64,000 nucleotides of DNA from Alphaproteobacteria bacterium (GTDB lineage Bacteria; Pseudomonadota; Alphaproteobacteria; DSM-16000; Inquilinaceae): NCBI GenBank assembly GCA_028277405.1, contig JANQGH010000062.1:62001-126000 (forward strand), written 5' to 3'. Positions 25,738 to 34,841 of the stretch are shown one piece after another; the stretch's first letter is position 1, and each line of letters begins with the position of its first letter. The translations under genes and the position numbers were made by a program. The notes under the pieces were generated by a model. It did no database searches. It saw only the letters and a program-made list of their open reading frames with translations, and was not told the DNA's origin.

Positions 25738-27663
25738 CTATCCGTCGTTTGTGCCGTCGACGAAATAGTATGTCGGCGGGTTGGTCGGGCCCGGCGGCGC
25801 GAACCAGTACGATCCTTCGATCCGATCCGGCACGTTGTGCATGCGGTTCGACACGATGCCGTAGTTCGACAAGGGCACCACGACGCCGATGGTGTAGAAG
25901 CTGTCGGCGGCGATCTGCAGCATCTCGCGCATCAGCTCGGCCCGCTGGTCCTGATCGACCGTCGCGTTCATCTGGTCCCACAGCTCCAACTGGCGGACCA
26001 CGTGGGCCGGCGGCTCCTCCGCGCCCTCATTGCCTTGCCACCAGTAGAACCAGGGGATCCCATAGGCGGCATTGTGGTGGATGGGCACCCACGGCGTCGG
26101 CCTGAGATAGGCGTCGAAATTGCCGCCGGGGAAGTCCTCGATGATCACGTCATGCTCGTTGGCGTTCTTGCGCTGGCGCACCAGCGAGCGTTCGACCACG
26201 TCCATGCGCGCATCGATGCCGACATCCTGCCAGTAGCCGACCACCATCTCGGTGGTGTCGACCATGAACTGCTTGTCCGACCGGGTCAGCACCGACAGGC
26301 GGATCGGGTTGCCGTCCGGCCCCAGCCGATGGCCGTCGGCGTCGCGGTCAGCAAACCCCGCGGCGTCCAGCATCTCATTGGCACGATCGACGTCGTACTC
26401 AAGGTACTGGGTCGCCAGCTGCTCGTTGTAAAGCTCCGGAAAGCCGGGAAGAACGGCGGTTTGCGCCGGCGTGCCCTGGCCGATAAAAACCAGGTCGATG
26501 ATCTCCTGCCGGTCGATCGCATGGCTCAGCGCGGCCCGGAAATCGTGGTTCTGCAAGACCTCGCGCAGGACAGGGTCGCGATGCGCCTGATTGAACGAAT
26601 AGGTCGCAAGGTTGGCGTCGCTGGGCGTGACCTCGAAGAAGTCGTAGTTGCCGCGGTCCATGTTGTCGAACAGAACGGCGCGGTTTTCGACGGTGTTGAT
26701 GTGCGAGGCCGTCATGTCGATCTCGCCCGCGATGGCCTTCAGCAACAGAACCTCCGGGTCCTGCACGACCTCGAACACCACCCGGTCGATGTAAGGCAAC
26801 TGGTTGCCCGCGCTGTCGACCTTCCAATAGTAGGGGTTGCGCTCGGCAATGACCCTGGTGCCCTCGCCGAACGGCGTGGTCACGATCCAGGCGTTCAGGG
26901 TCGGCTTGCCGCCGTTCAGCCAAAGGTCCGTGCGCAGGGTGAACAGTTCCTGCCAGGTGCTGACACCGGCATCGGCAATCAGTTCGTCGAGAGTGTCGGT
27001 GTTATGGTCGGTGTGGAACTGACGCATGTAATGTTCGGGATACAGGGTCAGCGCGTCGCCGCCGATGGCCGTGGTCACCTGGGCCATGCCGGTCAGCAGG
27101 CCGGCATTGGGCACCGGGAAGGTGATGGTGAAGGTGTGGTCATCGACCCGCTCGATCACGCCCGGCCCCTCGCCGGTGCGCAGATAGGCGGGGAAGTCGG
27201 CCAGATCCTCGTGTTGAAACACCTCGTAGGCGAACAGGATGTCGTCGACATCGAACGGTTCGCCGTCCGACCAGCGCATGCCGTCGCGCAAGGTAAAGGT
27301 GTAGACGGTGGCGTCGTCGTTGGCCTCGACGCTTTCGGCAATGTTGGGCACCACGCCCGACCAGTCGGGCAGCCAGTGGACCATGTGGTCGTAGCCGACC
27401 GTCCTCAACGTCCAGGTTTCGGCGCTTTCGCGCGCGCCTGTGCGCCAGGTACCGCCATAGACGCCGACGGAATCGACCGGCTCCAGAACCCTGGGGTTGA
27501 CCGGCAGCCGCTCGTCAACCGGCGGCAGATCGCCGGCGGCAACCAGGGCCGAAAGGGCCGGCGCCTCGCTATAATCCTGCGCAAGGACGGCCGTCGGGCT
27601 TGCCATCATCAGCAAGGCGCCGGCGGCCAATCCGAACAGGCCGGATCTGAACCTGAGCATCAT
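25738..27663 (-). CDS. Periplasmic solute-binding protein, family 5 (importer 2)
   Basis: 641-residue SBP_bac_5 protein with a clear signal peptide (MMLRFRSG, hydrophobic stretch LFGLAAGALLMMASPTAVLA, cleavage after AVLA). It is paralogous to the importer 1 binding protein and equally long for the family. A GGGAGGAGGAA ribosome site lies immediately upstream. First gene of the eight-gene operon that ends with the tartrate dehydrogenase, so it should bind a sugar-acid-containing ligand of that pathway. Confidence 0.93.
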   Translation of the reverse strand: MMLRFRSGLFGLAAGALLMMASPTAVLAQDYSEAPALSALVAAGDLPPVDERLPVNPRVLEPVDSVGVYGGTWRTGARESAETWTLRTVGYDHMVHWLPDWSGVVPNIAESVEANDDATVYTFTLRDGMRWSDGEPFDVDDILFAYEVFQHEDLADFPAYLRTGEGPGVIERVDDHTFTITFPVPNAGLLTGMAQVTTAIGGDALTLYPEHYMRQFHTDHNTDTLDELIADAGVSTWQELFTLRTDLWLNGGKPTLNAWIVTTPFGEGTRVIAERNPYYWKVDSAGNQLPYIDRVVFEVVQDPEVLLLKAIAGEIDMTASHINTVENRAVLFDNMDRGNYDFFEVTPSDANLATYSFNQAHRDPVLREVLQNHDFRAALSHAIDRQEIIDLVFIGQGTPAQTAVLPGFPELYNEQLATQYLEYDVDRANEMLDAAGFADRDADGHRLGPDGNPIRLSVLTRSDKQFMVDTTEMVVGYWQDVGIDARMDVVERSLVRQRKNANEHDVIIEDFPGGNFDAYLRPTPWVPIHHNAAYGIPWFYWWQGNEGAEEPPAHVVRQLELWDQMNATVDQDQRAELMREMLQIAADSFYTIGVVVPLSNYGIVSNRMHNVPDRIEGSYWFAPPGPTNPPTYYFVDGTNDG

Positions 27664-27751
27664 TTCCTCCTCCCATGGGATCGTTGTTGATTTTGGCGTT
27701 CCGCCTTTCTGGCCCGATTTCAGGTGACCGGGCTCTTTGCGTCAAATATAA

Positions 27752-27769
27752 TATCGGGGGATTACGATA
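27752..27769. promoter_or_regulatory. Putative LysR-type binding site
   Basis: Inverted repeat TATCG-N8-CGATA in an AT-rich stretch (AATATAATATCG) between the divergent binding-protein and LysR genes, 10 nt before the LysR start codon. LysR regulators usually bind such interrupted dyads at divergent promoters. Confidence 0.45.
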
Positions 27770-27779
27770 AGCTGGGCTT

Positions 27780-28724
27780 ATGGACACAATCCTGTCGTTG
27801 CGCGAGATGGAAGTGCTGCACGCGGTCGTCAATACCGGGACGATGAGCGCCGCGGGCCGTCAGTTACGCATCTCGCAACCGGCCGTCAGCCAACTGGTCG
27901 GCGCGGCCGAACGCCGGCTGGGGGTCAGCCTGTTCATGCGCGAAGGCAACCGGCTGGTCCCGACCGCCGAGTTGCTGGAACTGCAGAACGAACTACAGCT
28001 CGTCTTTCGCAACGTCGATTCCGCCCGCAGGCTTGCGGCACTGCTGAACCAGGGTGCCGGGCGGGTCGTGCGCATCGGTGCGACGCCGGCCTTGGCGACG
28101 GCGTTTTTGCCGGACGCCGTGGCCGCTTTGGTCGACCGGTATCCCAACGTGAAGGCCCTGATCCGCATTCAGGAGCCATCGCCGATCAAAAACGCCGTCG
28201 TGGCGCGCGATTTCGATATCGGGCTGGTCTACGCCGAGACGGGACGCGAGGGGATCGACACGACCGATCTGTGCGAGGCGCCGGTGGTGTGCCTGATGAT
28301 GGCGGACCATCCGCTGGCCCGGAAGGCCGCCTTGACGCCACGGGATCTTTCAGACCACCCGCTGATCTCGTTCTCACACATGTCGCAGCCTGGCGTCAGC
28401 CTGGACGAGATCTTCGCCGAAGCTGGCGCCCGTCGGAATGTCGTGGTCCAGACCGGCAACTCGTACATGTCGGTGGAATTCGTGCGCAGCGGGCTGGGCA
28501 TTGCGCTGGCCGATCCGTTCATCCTGGGTGGCAACACGGCGTCCGATATCGTGGCCCGTCCGTTTGAGCCGACCCGCCTGCTGCGCCCGCGGGCGGTTCA
28601 CATCAAGGACCGCCAACTGTCGGCGGCCGAACAGCACCTGATCGCCTGCCTGCATGACGCGGCCCAGGCCTGGTTGGGCCGAAACGCGCATATGTGGCAA
28701 AGGGGGCGATCGCGAGGCGGCTGA
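27780..28724 (+). CDS. LysR-family transcriptional regulator
   Basis: 314 residues with the N-terminal winged helix (LREMEVLHAVVNTGTMSAAGRQLRISQPAVSQLVGAAERRLGV) and a LysR substrate-binding domain from about residue 90. The effector is probably a sugar acid handled by the divergent importer 2 operon. The pattern, including the MTSFSHMS-like effector loop (ISFSHMSQPGVSLDEIF), is that of regulators near amino-acid or sugar-acid operons; no finer assignment is possible. Confidence 0.9.
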   Translation: MDTILSLREMEVLHAVVNTGTMSAAGRQLRISQPAVSQLVGAAERRLGVSLFMREGNRLVPTAELLELQNELQLVFRNVDSARRLAALLNQGAGRVVRIGATPALATAFLPDAVAALVDRYPNVKALIRIQEPSPIKNAVVARDFDIGLVYAETGREGIDTTDLCEAPVVCLMMADHPLARKAALTPRDLSDHPLISFSHMSQPGVSLDEIFAEAGARRNVVVQTGNSYMSVEFVRSGLGIALADPFILGGNTASDIVARPFEPTRLLRPRAVHIKDRQLSAAEQHLIACLHDAAQAWLGRNAHMWQRGRSRGG

Positions 28725-28765
28725 AGCGGCGAGCCGGCGCCGGCCTTTCGTTGCCTCAGTTCCGG

Positions 28766-28834
28766 TTTTCACTCTGACTAAAATACGCTTGCGGCGCCGG
28801 CTGATCCGTGATCAGATTTTAGTGACGGTGAAAA
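28766..28834. promoter_or_regulatory. Large inverted repeat upstream of XRE-cupin regulator, probable operator
   Basis: Arms TTTTCACTCTGACTAAAAT (28766-28784) and ATTTTAGTGACGGTGAAAA (28816-28834) are complementary at 16 of 19 positions. The 31-nt spacer ends with a perfect smaller dyad CTGATC-CGT-GATCAG (28801-28815). The right arm ends 18 nt before the regulator's start codon. ACTAAAAT/ATTTTAGT half-sites are plausible for an XRE-cupin autoregulator. No other copy was noticed in the window. Confidence 0.6.
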
Positions 28835-28852
28835 ACCAATGCTGGCGGGGGC

Positions 28853-29554
28853 ATGGCGACGGATCTGGGCACCAGCGCGTCGCTGGGGCACAAGCTGCGG
28901 CAACGGCGCAAGAAGATCGGCAAGACCCTGCAGTCTGTCGCCGACGAGGCCGGGCTGTCCGTCGGCTTCATCTCTCAGGTAGAGCGAGACCTCTCCTCGC
29001 CGTCGCTGTCGTCTCTGATCAACATCGCGGGCGCGCTGGATACCGGGGTCGAGACCTTCATGCGCTCGCCGGTCAAGCCCGGCCCGGTCAGCCGGCACAA
29101 TCAGCGGCCGGCCTACACCACCGGATCGACGGCGCCGACCTATGAACGGCTGAGCGACGCGTTCGACGGCAGCCTTCTGAACTCCGTTCTGATGCGCCTG
29201 CCGCCCGGCTATTCGGCGGAGGAGATCGCCCATGACGGCGAGGAGATGATGTTCGTCGTCTCCGGCCGCATTCTGTGCAGTGTCGACGGCGACACGCGCC
29301 TGTTGGAAGAGGGGGATTCGGTCCATTTCCCCTCGCATCTGCCGCACCGGACGGAGAATCCGGACGAGACCGCCGCAACCGTGCTGTGGGTCGGCACCTT
29401 GCGGATCTTCGACAATGACGTGCTGGTCAGCCCCCGCGTGGGCAACGTCCATGCCGACCAGTTCGACCCGGCCCACCATTCACCGAGACAGGGAAGCGGC
29501 CGCCCCGATCAAGCCATCGCCGGCGGCCACACGAACAAGGGAGAAGGAAGATGA
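28853..29554 (+). CDS. XRE-family regulator with C-terminal cupin domain
   Basis: 233 residues: helix-turn-helix at about 10-65 (LGHKLRQRRKKIGKTLQSVADEAGLSVGFISQVERDLSSPSL) and a cupin sensor at about 130-200 (MRLPPGYSAEEIAHDGEEMMFVVSG ... LEEGDSVHFPSHLPHRTENP). Such PuuR/SutR-like proteins repress amine and amino-acid catabolism and sense a small ligand in the cupin. Its stop overlaps the next gene's ATG (ATGA), so the regulator is the first gene of the long operon it probably controls. Confidence 0.92.
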   Translation: MATDLGTSASLGHKLRQRRKKIGKTLQSVADEAGLSVGFISQVERDLSSPSLSSLINIAGALDTGVETFMRSPVKPGPVSRHNQRPAYTTGSTAPTYERLSDAFDGSLLNSVLMRLPPGYSAEEIAHDGEEMMFVVSGRILCSVDGDTRLLEEGDSVHFPSHLPHRTENPDETAATVLWVGTLRIFDNDVLVSPRVGNVHADQFDPAHHSPRQGSGRPDQAIAGGHTNKGEGR

Positions 29555-31152
29555 GGACTTTGAAGCATACCGTTTCCGCCGCCGCACTGGCGGCCGCGAT
29601 CGCGACCGTTCCGCTGGCGGCCGACGCCCAATCCGTCTTGCGCCTGGACGAAGTTGCGGTTGGCGAGCTGGACCCGGCCAAGGCGACCGACTTCGCCGAC
29701 ACGATGTTGATGTTCAACGCCTATGACACGCTGCTGCTGCCGGCCCAGGGCACGGGCGGCCTGGTGCCGCATCTGGCCAGCGACTATTCCGTCGACGGCA
29801 ACGACTTCACCTTCACGCTACGCGACGACGTGACTTTCGAAAGCGGCAATCCGCTGACGGCCGACGACGTGGTCTACAGCTATGACCGTCTGATCGCGCT
29901 GGGCCAGGGCTTCTCGCACCTGTTCCGCGATCATGTCGCGTCGGTGGAGGCGGTGGACGACAACACCGTGCGCTTCACCTTGAACGCGCCTTACGCGCCG
30001 TTCCTGGCGGCGTTGACGCGGCTGCAAATCGTCGACAGCCAGACCGCGATGGCCAACGAGCTTGAGGGCGACTATGGCGAGCGTGGCGATTACGCGCAGG
30101 CCTATCTGTCGGCCAACTCCGCCGGCACCGGCGCCTACACCGTCACCGATCACAACCCGCAGGAACTGACCCTGCTGGCCCGCAATGACGACTATTTCAT
30201 CGACATTCCCGAGGGCGCGCCGGACGAGGTGCGGCTGGTCTATGGGCTGGAAGGCGCGACGGTGCGCACGTTGATGTCGCGCGGCGAGCATGACATCTCG
30301 TCCCAATGGCTAGCGCCGGAGATCATCCGGGCCCTGGCGGATCGCGACGACATGCACCTGTTCACCGAAAGCGGCACCGGCGGCTTCTACATCAAGATGA
30401 ACACGCAGCGGGCACCCCTGGACGATGTGCATTGCCGCCGGGCGCTGGCCCACGCGCTGGACTATGACTCGGTCATCGCCCTGATCCAGATCACCGACGA
30501 GGTGGCGCAGGGCGTGCCGGCGAACGGCCCGCTGCCGGCCGGCATGCTGGGCGCCAACCCCGACCTGCCGGTGCCGACCCGCGACATGGCGGCAGCGCAG
30601 GCGGAACTGGCGCAATGCGCGTACGACCCGGGCGACCAGACGATCGAAATCTCGTGGATCGCCGAGGTGCCGTTGGAGGAGCGCTTTGCCCTCCTGATGC
30701 AGGCCAACTTCCAAGAGCTGGGCTTCGACACCGAGGTGGTGCGGGTACCGTGGGCGCTGTTCACCGAACGCGTAACCCAGGTCGACACCACGCCGCATAT
30801 CGGCCAGGTCTACGTTCGCGCCACCACGCCGGACCCGGACGCACTGATCTACAACATGTACCATTCCGACGTGGCCGGCACCTGGCAATCGACCGAATGG
30901 CTGAACGATCCGGAGGTCGACGCCCTGCTAGAGGCCGGGCGCAGCACCATCGACCAGGACGAGCGGGCGCAGATCTATCGCGACCTGGGCGCCAGGCTGG
31001 TTGAGCTGCAGCCGACGATCTATGCCTTCGACACGCAGAGCGTCTATGTGGCGCGCGGCGCGGTCGAGGCCGAGACCCTTATGGGCGACGGCAGCAATTC
31101 CTACAGTCTGGACGGCGCGAACTTCATGTTCCGCCACATGGACGTCCAGTAG
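29551..31152 (+). CDS. Periplasmic solute-binding protein, family 5 (importer 3)
   Basis: 533-residue SBP_bac_5 protein with signal peptide MRTLKHTVSAAALAAAIA through ADAQ. The length is the standard ~530 of peptide/nickel-type binding proteins, unlike the longer binding proteins of importers 1 and 2. A GGGAGAAGG ribosome site sits just before the ATG. It should present the operon's cyclic-amide or amino-acid derivative to the importer. Confidence 0.92.
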   Translation: MRTLKHTVSAAALAAAIATVPLAADAQSVLRLDEVAVGELDPAKATDFADTMLMFNAYDTLLLPAQGTGGLVPHLASDYSVDGNDFTFTLRDDVTFESGNPLTADDVVYSYDRLIALGQGFSHLFRDHVASVEAVDDNTVRFTLNAPYAPFLAALTRLQIVDSQTAMANELEGDYGERGDYAQAYLSANSAGTGAYTVTDHNPQELTLLARNDDYFIDIPEGAPDEVRLVYGLEGATVRTLMSRGEHDISSQWLAPEIIRALADRDDMHLFTESGTGGFYIKMNTQRAPLDDVHCRRALAHALDYDSVIALIQITDEVAQGVPANGPLPAGMLGANPDLPVPTRDMAAAQAELAQCAYDPGDQTIEISWIAEVPLEERFALLMQANFQELGFDTEVVRVPWALFTERVTQVDTTPHIGQVYVRATTPDPDALIYNMYHSDVAGTWQSTEWLNDPEVDALLEAGRSTIDQDERAQIYRDLGARLVELQPTIYAFDTQSVYVARGAVEAETLMGDGSNSYSLDGANFMFRHMDVQ

Positions 31153-31165
31153 GGTAGATTGGGTT

Positions 31166-31199
31166 AGGGCGCCTCGGACCTAGCGGTTCGGGGCGCCCT
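31166..31199 (+). promoter_or_regulatory. Intercistronic stem-loop after binding-protein gene 3
   Basis: A 15-bp stem with two G-U pairs and a 4-nt TAGC loop (AGGGCGCCTCGGACC / GGTTCGGGGCGCCCT) begins 14 nt after the binding-protein stop. It is the strongest hairpin noticed in the window. No T-run follows, and the permease genes continue in the same direction, so partial termination or 3'-end protection of the upstream message is the likely role. Confidence 0.7.
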
Positions 31200-31217
31200 G
31201 CCCTTTGGTGCGCGCGC

Positions 31218-32252
31218 ATGTCGTCGACCTTCTTCAAGACCATCGGCATCCGGCTGTGGACGTCGGCGCTGGTGCTGGTCGGCGTCTCGATCCTGATCTT
31301 CTGCATCGCAAGGGTGATCCCCGGCGACCCGGCGCGCATCGCGCTCGGCCCCAACGCCACGCAAGAACAGGTGGAGCTGTTGCGCGAGCGGCTGCACCTG
31401 AACGAGTCCCTGCCCGTGCAGTATTTCGAGTTCGTGCGCGAACTGTTCCAGGGCGATCTGGGCATGTCGCTCTACACCAACCGGCCGGTGACGACGGATA
31501 TCGGCGACTTTCTGCCGGCGACGCTGGAGCTGGTGGTCTTTGCCGGCATTTTGATGGTGGTGGTCGGCATCCCGCTGGGCGTCTTGGCCGCGCGCTATCG
31601 CGACAAGCTGACCGACAATGTGGTGCGCCTGCTGTCCCTGTTAGGCGTGGTGACGCCCACCTTCGTCTGGGCGGTCTTCCTGATGCTGATCTTCGCCTTC
31701 TATCTGGAGATCCTGCCCGTGGCCGGGCGGCTGTCCCAAGGCGTCGACCCGCCGCCGGGCGTGACCGGATTTTACACCATCGACGCCTTGCTGGCCGGCC
31801 AATGGTCGACCTTCGGCGATGCGTTCAGCCACATCATCCTGCCGGCGACAGCCCTGGCGCTGACCGGCATCGGCCAGACCGCGCGGCTGACCCGCGCCAG
31901 CGTGGCGGAGACCTACGACAAGCCCTATGTCGAGATGGCACAGGCCTACGGCTTTTCCGATCGAAGGATCGCCAGCAAATACGCCCTGCGGCCGGCCATG
32001 ATCCCCAGCCTGACCATCATGGGGCTGGACTTCGCCGCCATGCTGGGCGGGGCCTTCCTGGTCGAGGCCGTGTTCGCCTGGCCGGGCCTGGCGCGCTATG
32101 GCGTCGAGACGATCCTGCATAAGGATTTGAACGGCATCGTCGGCACGGTGCTGGTGATTTCCGCCTTCTTCCTGATCGTGAATATGCTGGTCGACATTGC
32201 GGTCGCCTGGCTGAACCCGCGCATCCGGCTGCAAAAACGGTGGGCCGGATGA
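31218..32252 (+). CDS. ABC transporter permease, DppB type (importer 3)
   Basis: 344-residue inner-membrane permease: first TM helix SALVLVGVSILIFCIARVIPGDPARIALGPNAT, then the transport domain with ETYDKPYVEMAQAYGFSDRRI as the EAA loop and a C-terminal helix before LNPRIRLQKRWAG. RVIPGDPA is the classic DppB motif. Not closely paralogous to the permeases of importers 1 and 2. Confidence 0.92.
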   Translation: MSSTFFKTIGIRLWTSALVLVGVSILIFCIARVIPGDPARIALGPNATQEQVELLRERLHLNESLPVQYFEFVRELFQGDLGMSLYTNRPVTTDIGDFLPATLELVVFAGILMVVVGIPLGVLAARYRDKLTDNVVRLLSLLGVVTPTFVWAVFLMLIFAFYLEILPVAGRLSQGVDPPPGVTGFYTIDALLAGQWSTFGDAFSHIILPATALALTGIGQTARLTRASVAETYDKPYVEMAQAYGFSDRRIASKYALRPAMIPSLTIMGLDFAAMLGGAFLVEAVFAWPGLARYGVETILHKDLNGIVGTVLVISAFFLIVNMLVDIAVAWLNPRIRLQKRWAG

Positions 32253-33100
32253 TGGTGGCAATCCTGCGGTCGGAGGCCTGGTACAAGTTCCGGCGCAACA
32301 AGCTGTCCATGGTCGGGTTGGGCTTGGTTACCTTGATCGTCCTCTTGGCGGTGTTCGCGCCGCTGGTCGCCCCCTACCCGACCCATGCCGGCGCCTTTGT
32401 CGATTTCGTCAATGCCAGCCAGCCGCCCTCCGCGACCAACTGGTTCGGCACCGACCTGATCGGCCGGGACATTTTGAGCCGGATCTTCTTTGGCTATCAG
32501 GTCTCGCTGGTGCTGTCCGTCGTCGTGCTGGTGATCGCGGTGCCGATCGGCGTCGGCCTCGGGCTGGTGGCCGGGTACTTCGGCGGCTGGATCGACTATC
32601 TGATCATGCGGGTGACGGACGTTTTCCTGTCGATCCCGCCGCTGGTTCTGGCCATGGCCATCATGGGCTTTTTGGAGCCGACCTTGCTGAACGCCATGAT
32701 GGCGGTCGCGGTCATGTGGTGGCCCTGGTATGCGCGCCTGGCCTACAACCTCTCGCGCTCGGAAAGCCATGAGGGCTATGTGCTGGCGGCCGAGGTGATC
32801 GGCGCGCCGAAATGGCACGTGCTGGTGCGCGAGGTGCTGCCCAACTGCCTGCCGGCCGTGTTCACCAAGATCACGCTCGATGTCGGCTTCGTCATTCTGA
32901 TCGCCTCCTCGCTCAGCTTCTTGGGATTGGGCGTGCAGCCGCCGACGCCCGATCTCGGCTCCATGGTGGCGGAGGGTGCGCAGTACCTGCCGGACATGTG
33001 GTGGATGACCGTGTTTCCGGCCTTCGCGATCCTGATCGCGGTGCTGGGCTTCAACCTGCTGGGCGACGGGTTGCGCGACGCGCTGGACCAGGGACGATGA
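32249..33100 (+). CDS. ABC transporter permease, DppC type (importer 3)
   Basis: 283-residue permease lacking the ~120-residue periplasmic insertion seen in the DppC proteins of importers 1 and 2. EAA loop at SESHEGYVLAAEVIGAPKWHVLVREVLPN. The ATG at 32249 overlaps the previous stop (ATGA); a GTG at 32240 is also in frame. Confidence 0.92.
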   Translation: MMVAILRSEAWYKFRRNKLSMVGLGLVTLIVLLAVFAPLVAPYPTHAGAFVDFVNASQPPSATNWFGTDLIGRDILSRIFFGYQVSLVLSVVVLVIAVPIGVGLGLVAGYFGGWIDYLIMRVTDVFLSIPPLVLAMAIMGFLEPTLLNAMMAVAVMWWPWYARLAYNLSRSESHEGYVLAAEVIGAPKWHVLVREVLPNCLPAVFTKITLDVGFVILIASSLSFLGLGVQPPTPDLGSMVAEGAQYLPDMWWMTVFPAFAILIAVLGFNLLGDGLRDALDQGR

Positions 33101-34002
33101 CCGCGCCGCTCTTGCAAATCGCCGATCTGCGCCTTGCCTTCGACAGTTGGCGCGGGCCGGTCGAGGTGCTGCACGGCATCTCGCTGAACATCAGGCGCGG
33201 CGAGAAGGTGGCGCTGGTTGGCGAGTCCGGCTCCGGCAAGTCGGTTACCGCGCGGATCATCGCCGGCCTGCTGCAGTATCAGCGCGGTGCGCGGATCAGC
33301 GGCCATGTCGCATTCGACGGCAAGGATTTGCTGGGGCTGTCCGAGCGGGCCTTTCGCGACCTGCGCGGCACGGCGATGTCGATGGTGTTCCAGGACCCGA
33401 CCTCGGCGCTCAACCCGGTCTTCACCATCGCCGACCAGTTTCGCGAGGTGCTGGGCCGGGCGCACAAGGACATTTCCCGCGCCGAGGCGCGGCGGCGGGC
33501 CGCCGAGGCGCTGGACCATGTGCTGATCCATGAGCCGGAACGGGTGCTCGCCTCCTACCCCTTCCAGCTCAGCGGCGGCATGAACCAGCGGGTGCTGATC
33601 GCCATGGCGCTGGCCAACCAGCCGGCCCTGCTGCTGGCCGACGAGCCTGGCACGGCGCTGGATGTGACCGTGCAGGACCGCACCCTGCACCTGATGGCCG
33701 ACCTGATCGAAGAAGTCGGCAGCGCGGTCCTGTTCATCAGCCACAATCTGGGCGTGGTGCGCGAGTTCGCCGACCGGGTCTATGTCATCTATCGCGGCCG
33801 CATCGTCGAACATGCGGGCACGGACGCCCTGTTTCACGACCCGCGCCACCCCTACACGCGCGCCCTGCTGGCCGCCGTGCCGAAGATTTCCGGCGAGGGA
33901 TTGCCCGACACGCTGGTGGAAACCTCCGACGCCTTCGACGCGCCGGCGGTGATCCATGACGGCTGTGAAGAGCCGCCCTTGCCGGCGGGCATGGCCGCAT
34001 GA
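33097..34002 (+). CDS. ABC transporter ATPase, DppD type (importer 3)
   Basis: 301-residue ATPase: [38 protein letters not shown]. It stops soon after the [13 protein letters not shown] segment, so the usual C-terminal cysteine-rich HPY extension is shortened and degenerate (GCEEPPLP). The ATG overlaps the permease stop by 4 nt and its own stop overlaps the next gene by 4 nt. Confidence 0.92.
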   Translation: MTAPLLQIADLRLAFDSWRGPVEVLHGISLNIRRGEKVALVGESGSGKSVTARIIAGLLQYQRGARISGHVAFDGKDLLGLSERAFRDLRGTAMSMVFQDPTSALNPVFTIADQFREVLGRAHKDISRAEARRRAAEALDHVLIHEPERVLASYPFQLSGGMNQRVLIAMALANQPALLLADEPGTALDVTVQDRTLHLMADLIEEVGSAVLFISHNLGVVREFADRVYVIYRGRIVEHAGTDALFHDPRHPYTRALLAAVPKISGEGLPDTLVETSDAFDAPAVIHDGCEEPPLPAGMAA

Positions 34003-34826
34003 GCGGGCCGATCCTCAGCTTCGAGACGGTGTCCAAGACCTTCCGGGTCAACGGACAGGACGTGCATGCCCTGGCCGATGTCGACCTGGCGATCGAGGCG
34101 GGCGAATGCCACGCGATCGTTGGCGAGTCCGGCTCCGGCAAGACCACGCTGGGCAATCTGGCGCTGGGCATCCATGCGCCGAGCAGCGGCACGATCCGGT
34201 TCGAGGGCGACGCGCTGCCGGCCAAGCGGCCCTTGGCCCTGAAACGGCGCATCCAGCTCGTGCAGCAAAACCCGTTGTCCGCCCTGAACCCCAAGCGGCG
34301 CGTCGGCGCCAGCCTGCGCCTGCCGCTGGAGGTCCACGGGCTGGTGCAAGGCCGCGCCCAGCGCCGCGAACGGATCGCCGAATTGCTGGAGGAGGTCGGG
34401 CTGGAGCCGGGCCACGCCGAGCGCGCGCCCAGCAGCCTGTCCGGCGGCCAGCGCCAGCGCGTCGCCATCGCCCGCGCGCTGGCCTGCGAGCCGGACCTGA
34501 TCGTGCTGGACGAGCCGACCTCCGCACTGGACGTGCTGGTCCAGGCCCGTGTCCTGCGCCTGCTGGCCGATCTGCGCCAAAGGCGCGGCCTGACCTATCT
34601 GTTCATCACCCATGATCTGGCCGTGGTGCGCAACCTGGCCGATCGGGTGTCGGTGTTCGAGCGCGGGCGGCTGGTCGAAAGCGGCCAGGTCGCCGAGATC
34701 TTCGCCAACCCGCAGCACCCCTACACCGCCCGGCTGATCGCCTCGATCCCGGTGGTGACCGATGACGAGGCGGCGGTGCGGGCGGCCGCCTCTGAACGCG
34801 CCGACACGATGGAGAACGCCGCATGA
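33999..34826 (+). CDS. ABC transporter ATPase, DppF type (importer 3)
   Basis: 275-residue ATPase: [39 protein letters not shown] and a HPYTARLIASIP end segment without the cysteine motif. It completes the five-part importer and is followed 15 nt later by hyuA, so uptake and hydrolysis genes are in one transcript. Confidence 0.92.
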   Translation: MSGPILSFETVSKTFRVNGQDVHALADVDLAIEAGECHAIVGESGSGKTTLGNLALGIHAPSSGTIRFEGDALPAKRPLALKRRIQLVQQNPLSALNPKRRVGASLRLPLEVHGLVQGRAQRRERIAELLEEVGLEPGHAERAPSSLSGGQRQRVAIARALACEPDLIVLDEPTSALDVLVQARVLRLLADLRQRRGLTYLFITHDLAVVRNLADRVSVFERGRLVESGQVAEIFANPQHPYTARLIASIPVVTDDEAAVRAAASERADTMENAA

Positions 34827-34841
34827 CGCAAAAGGAAAACC

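Noticed and set aside
25666..27690. Plus-strand open frame of 674 codons
   Set aside because: Shadow of the importer 2 binding protein, which has a clear signal peptide and family motifs.
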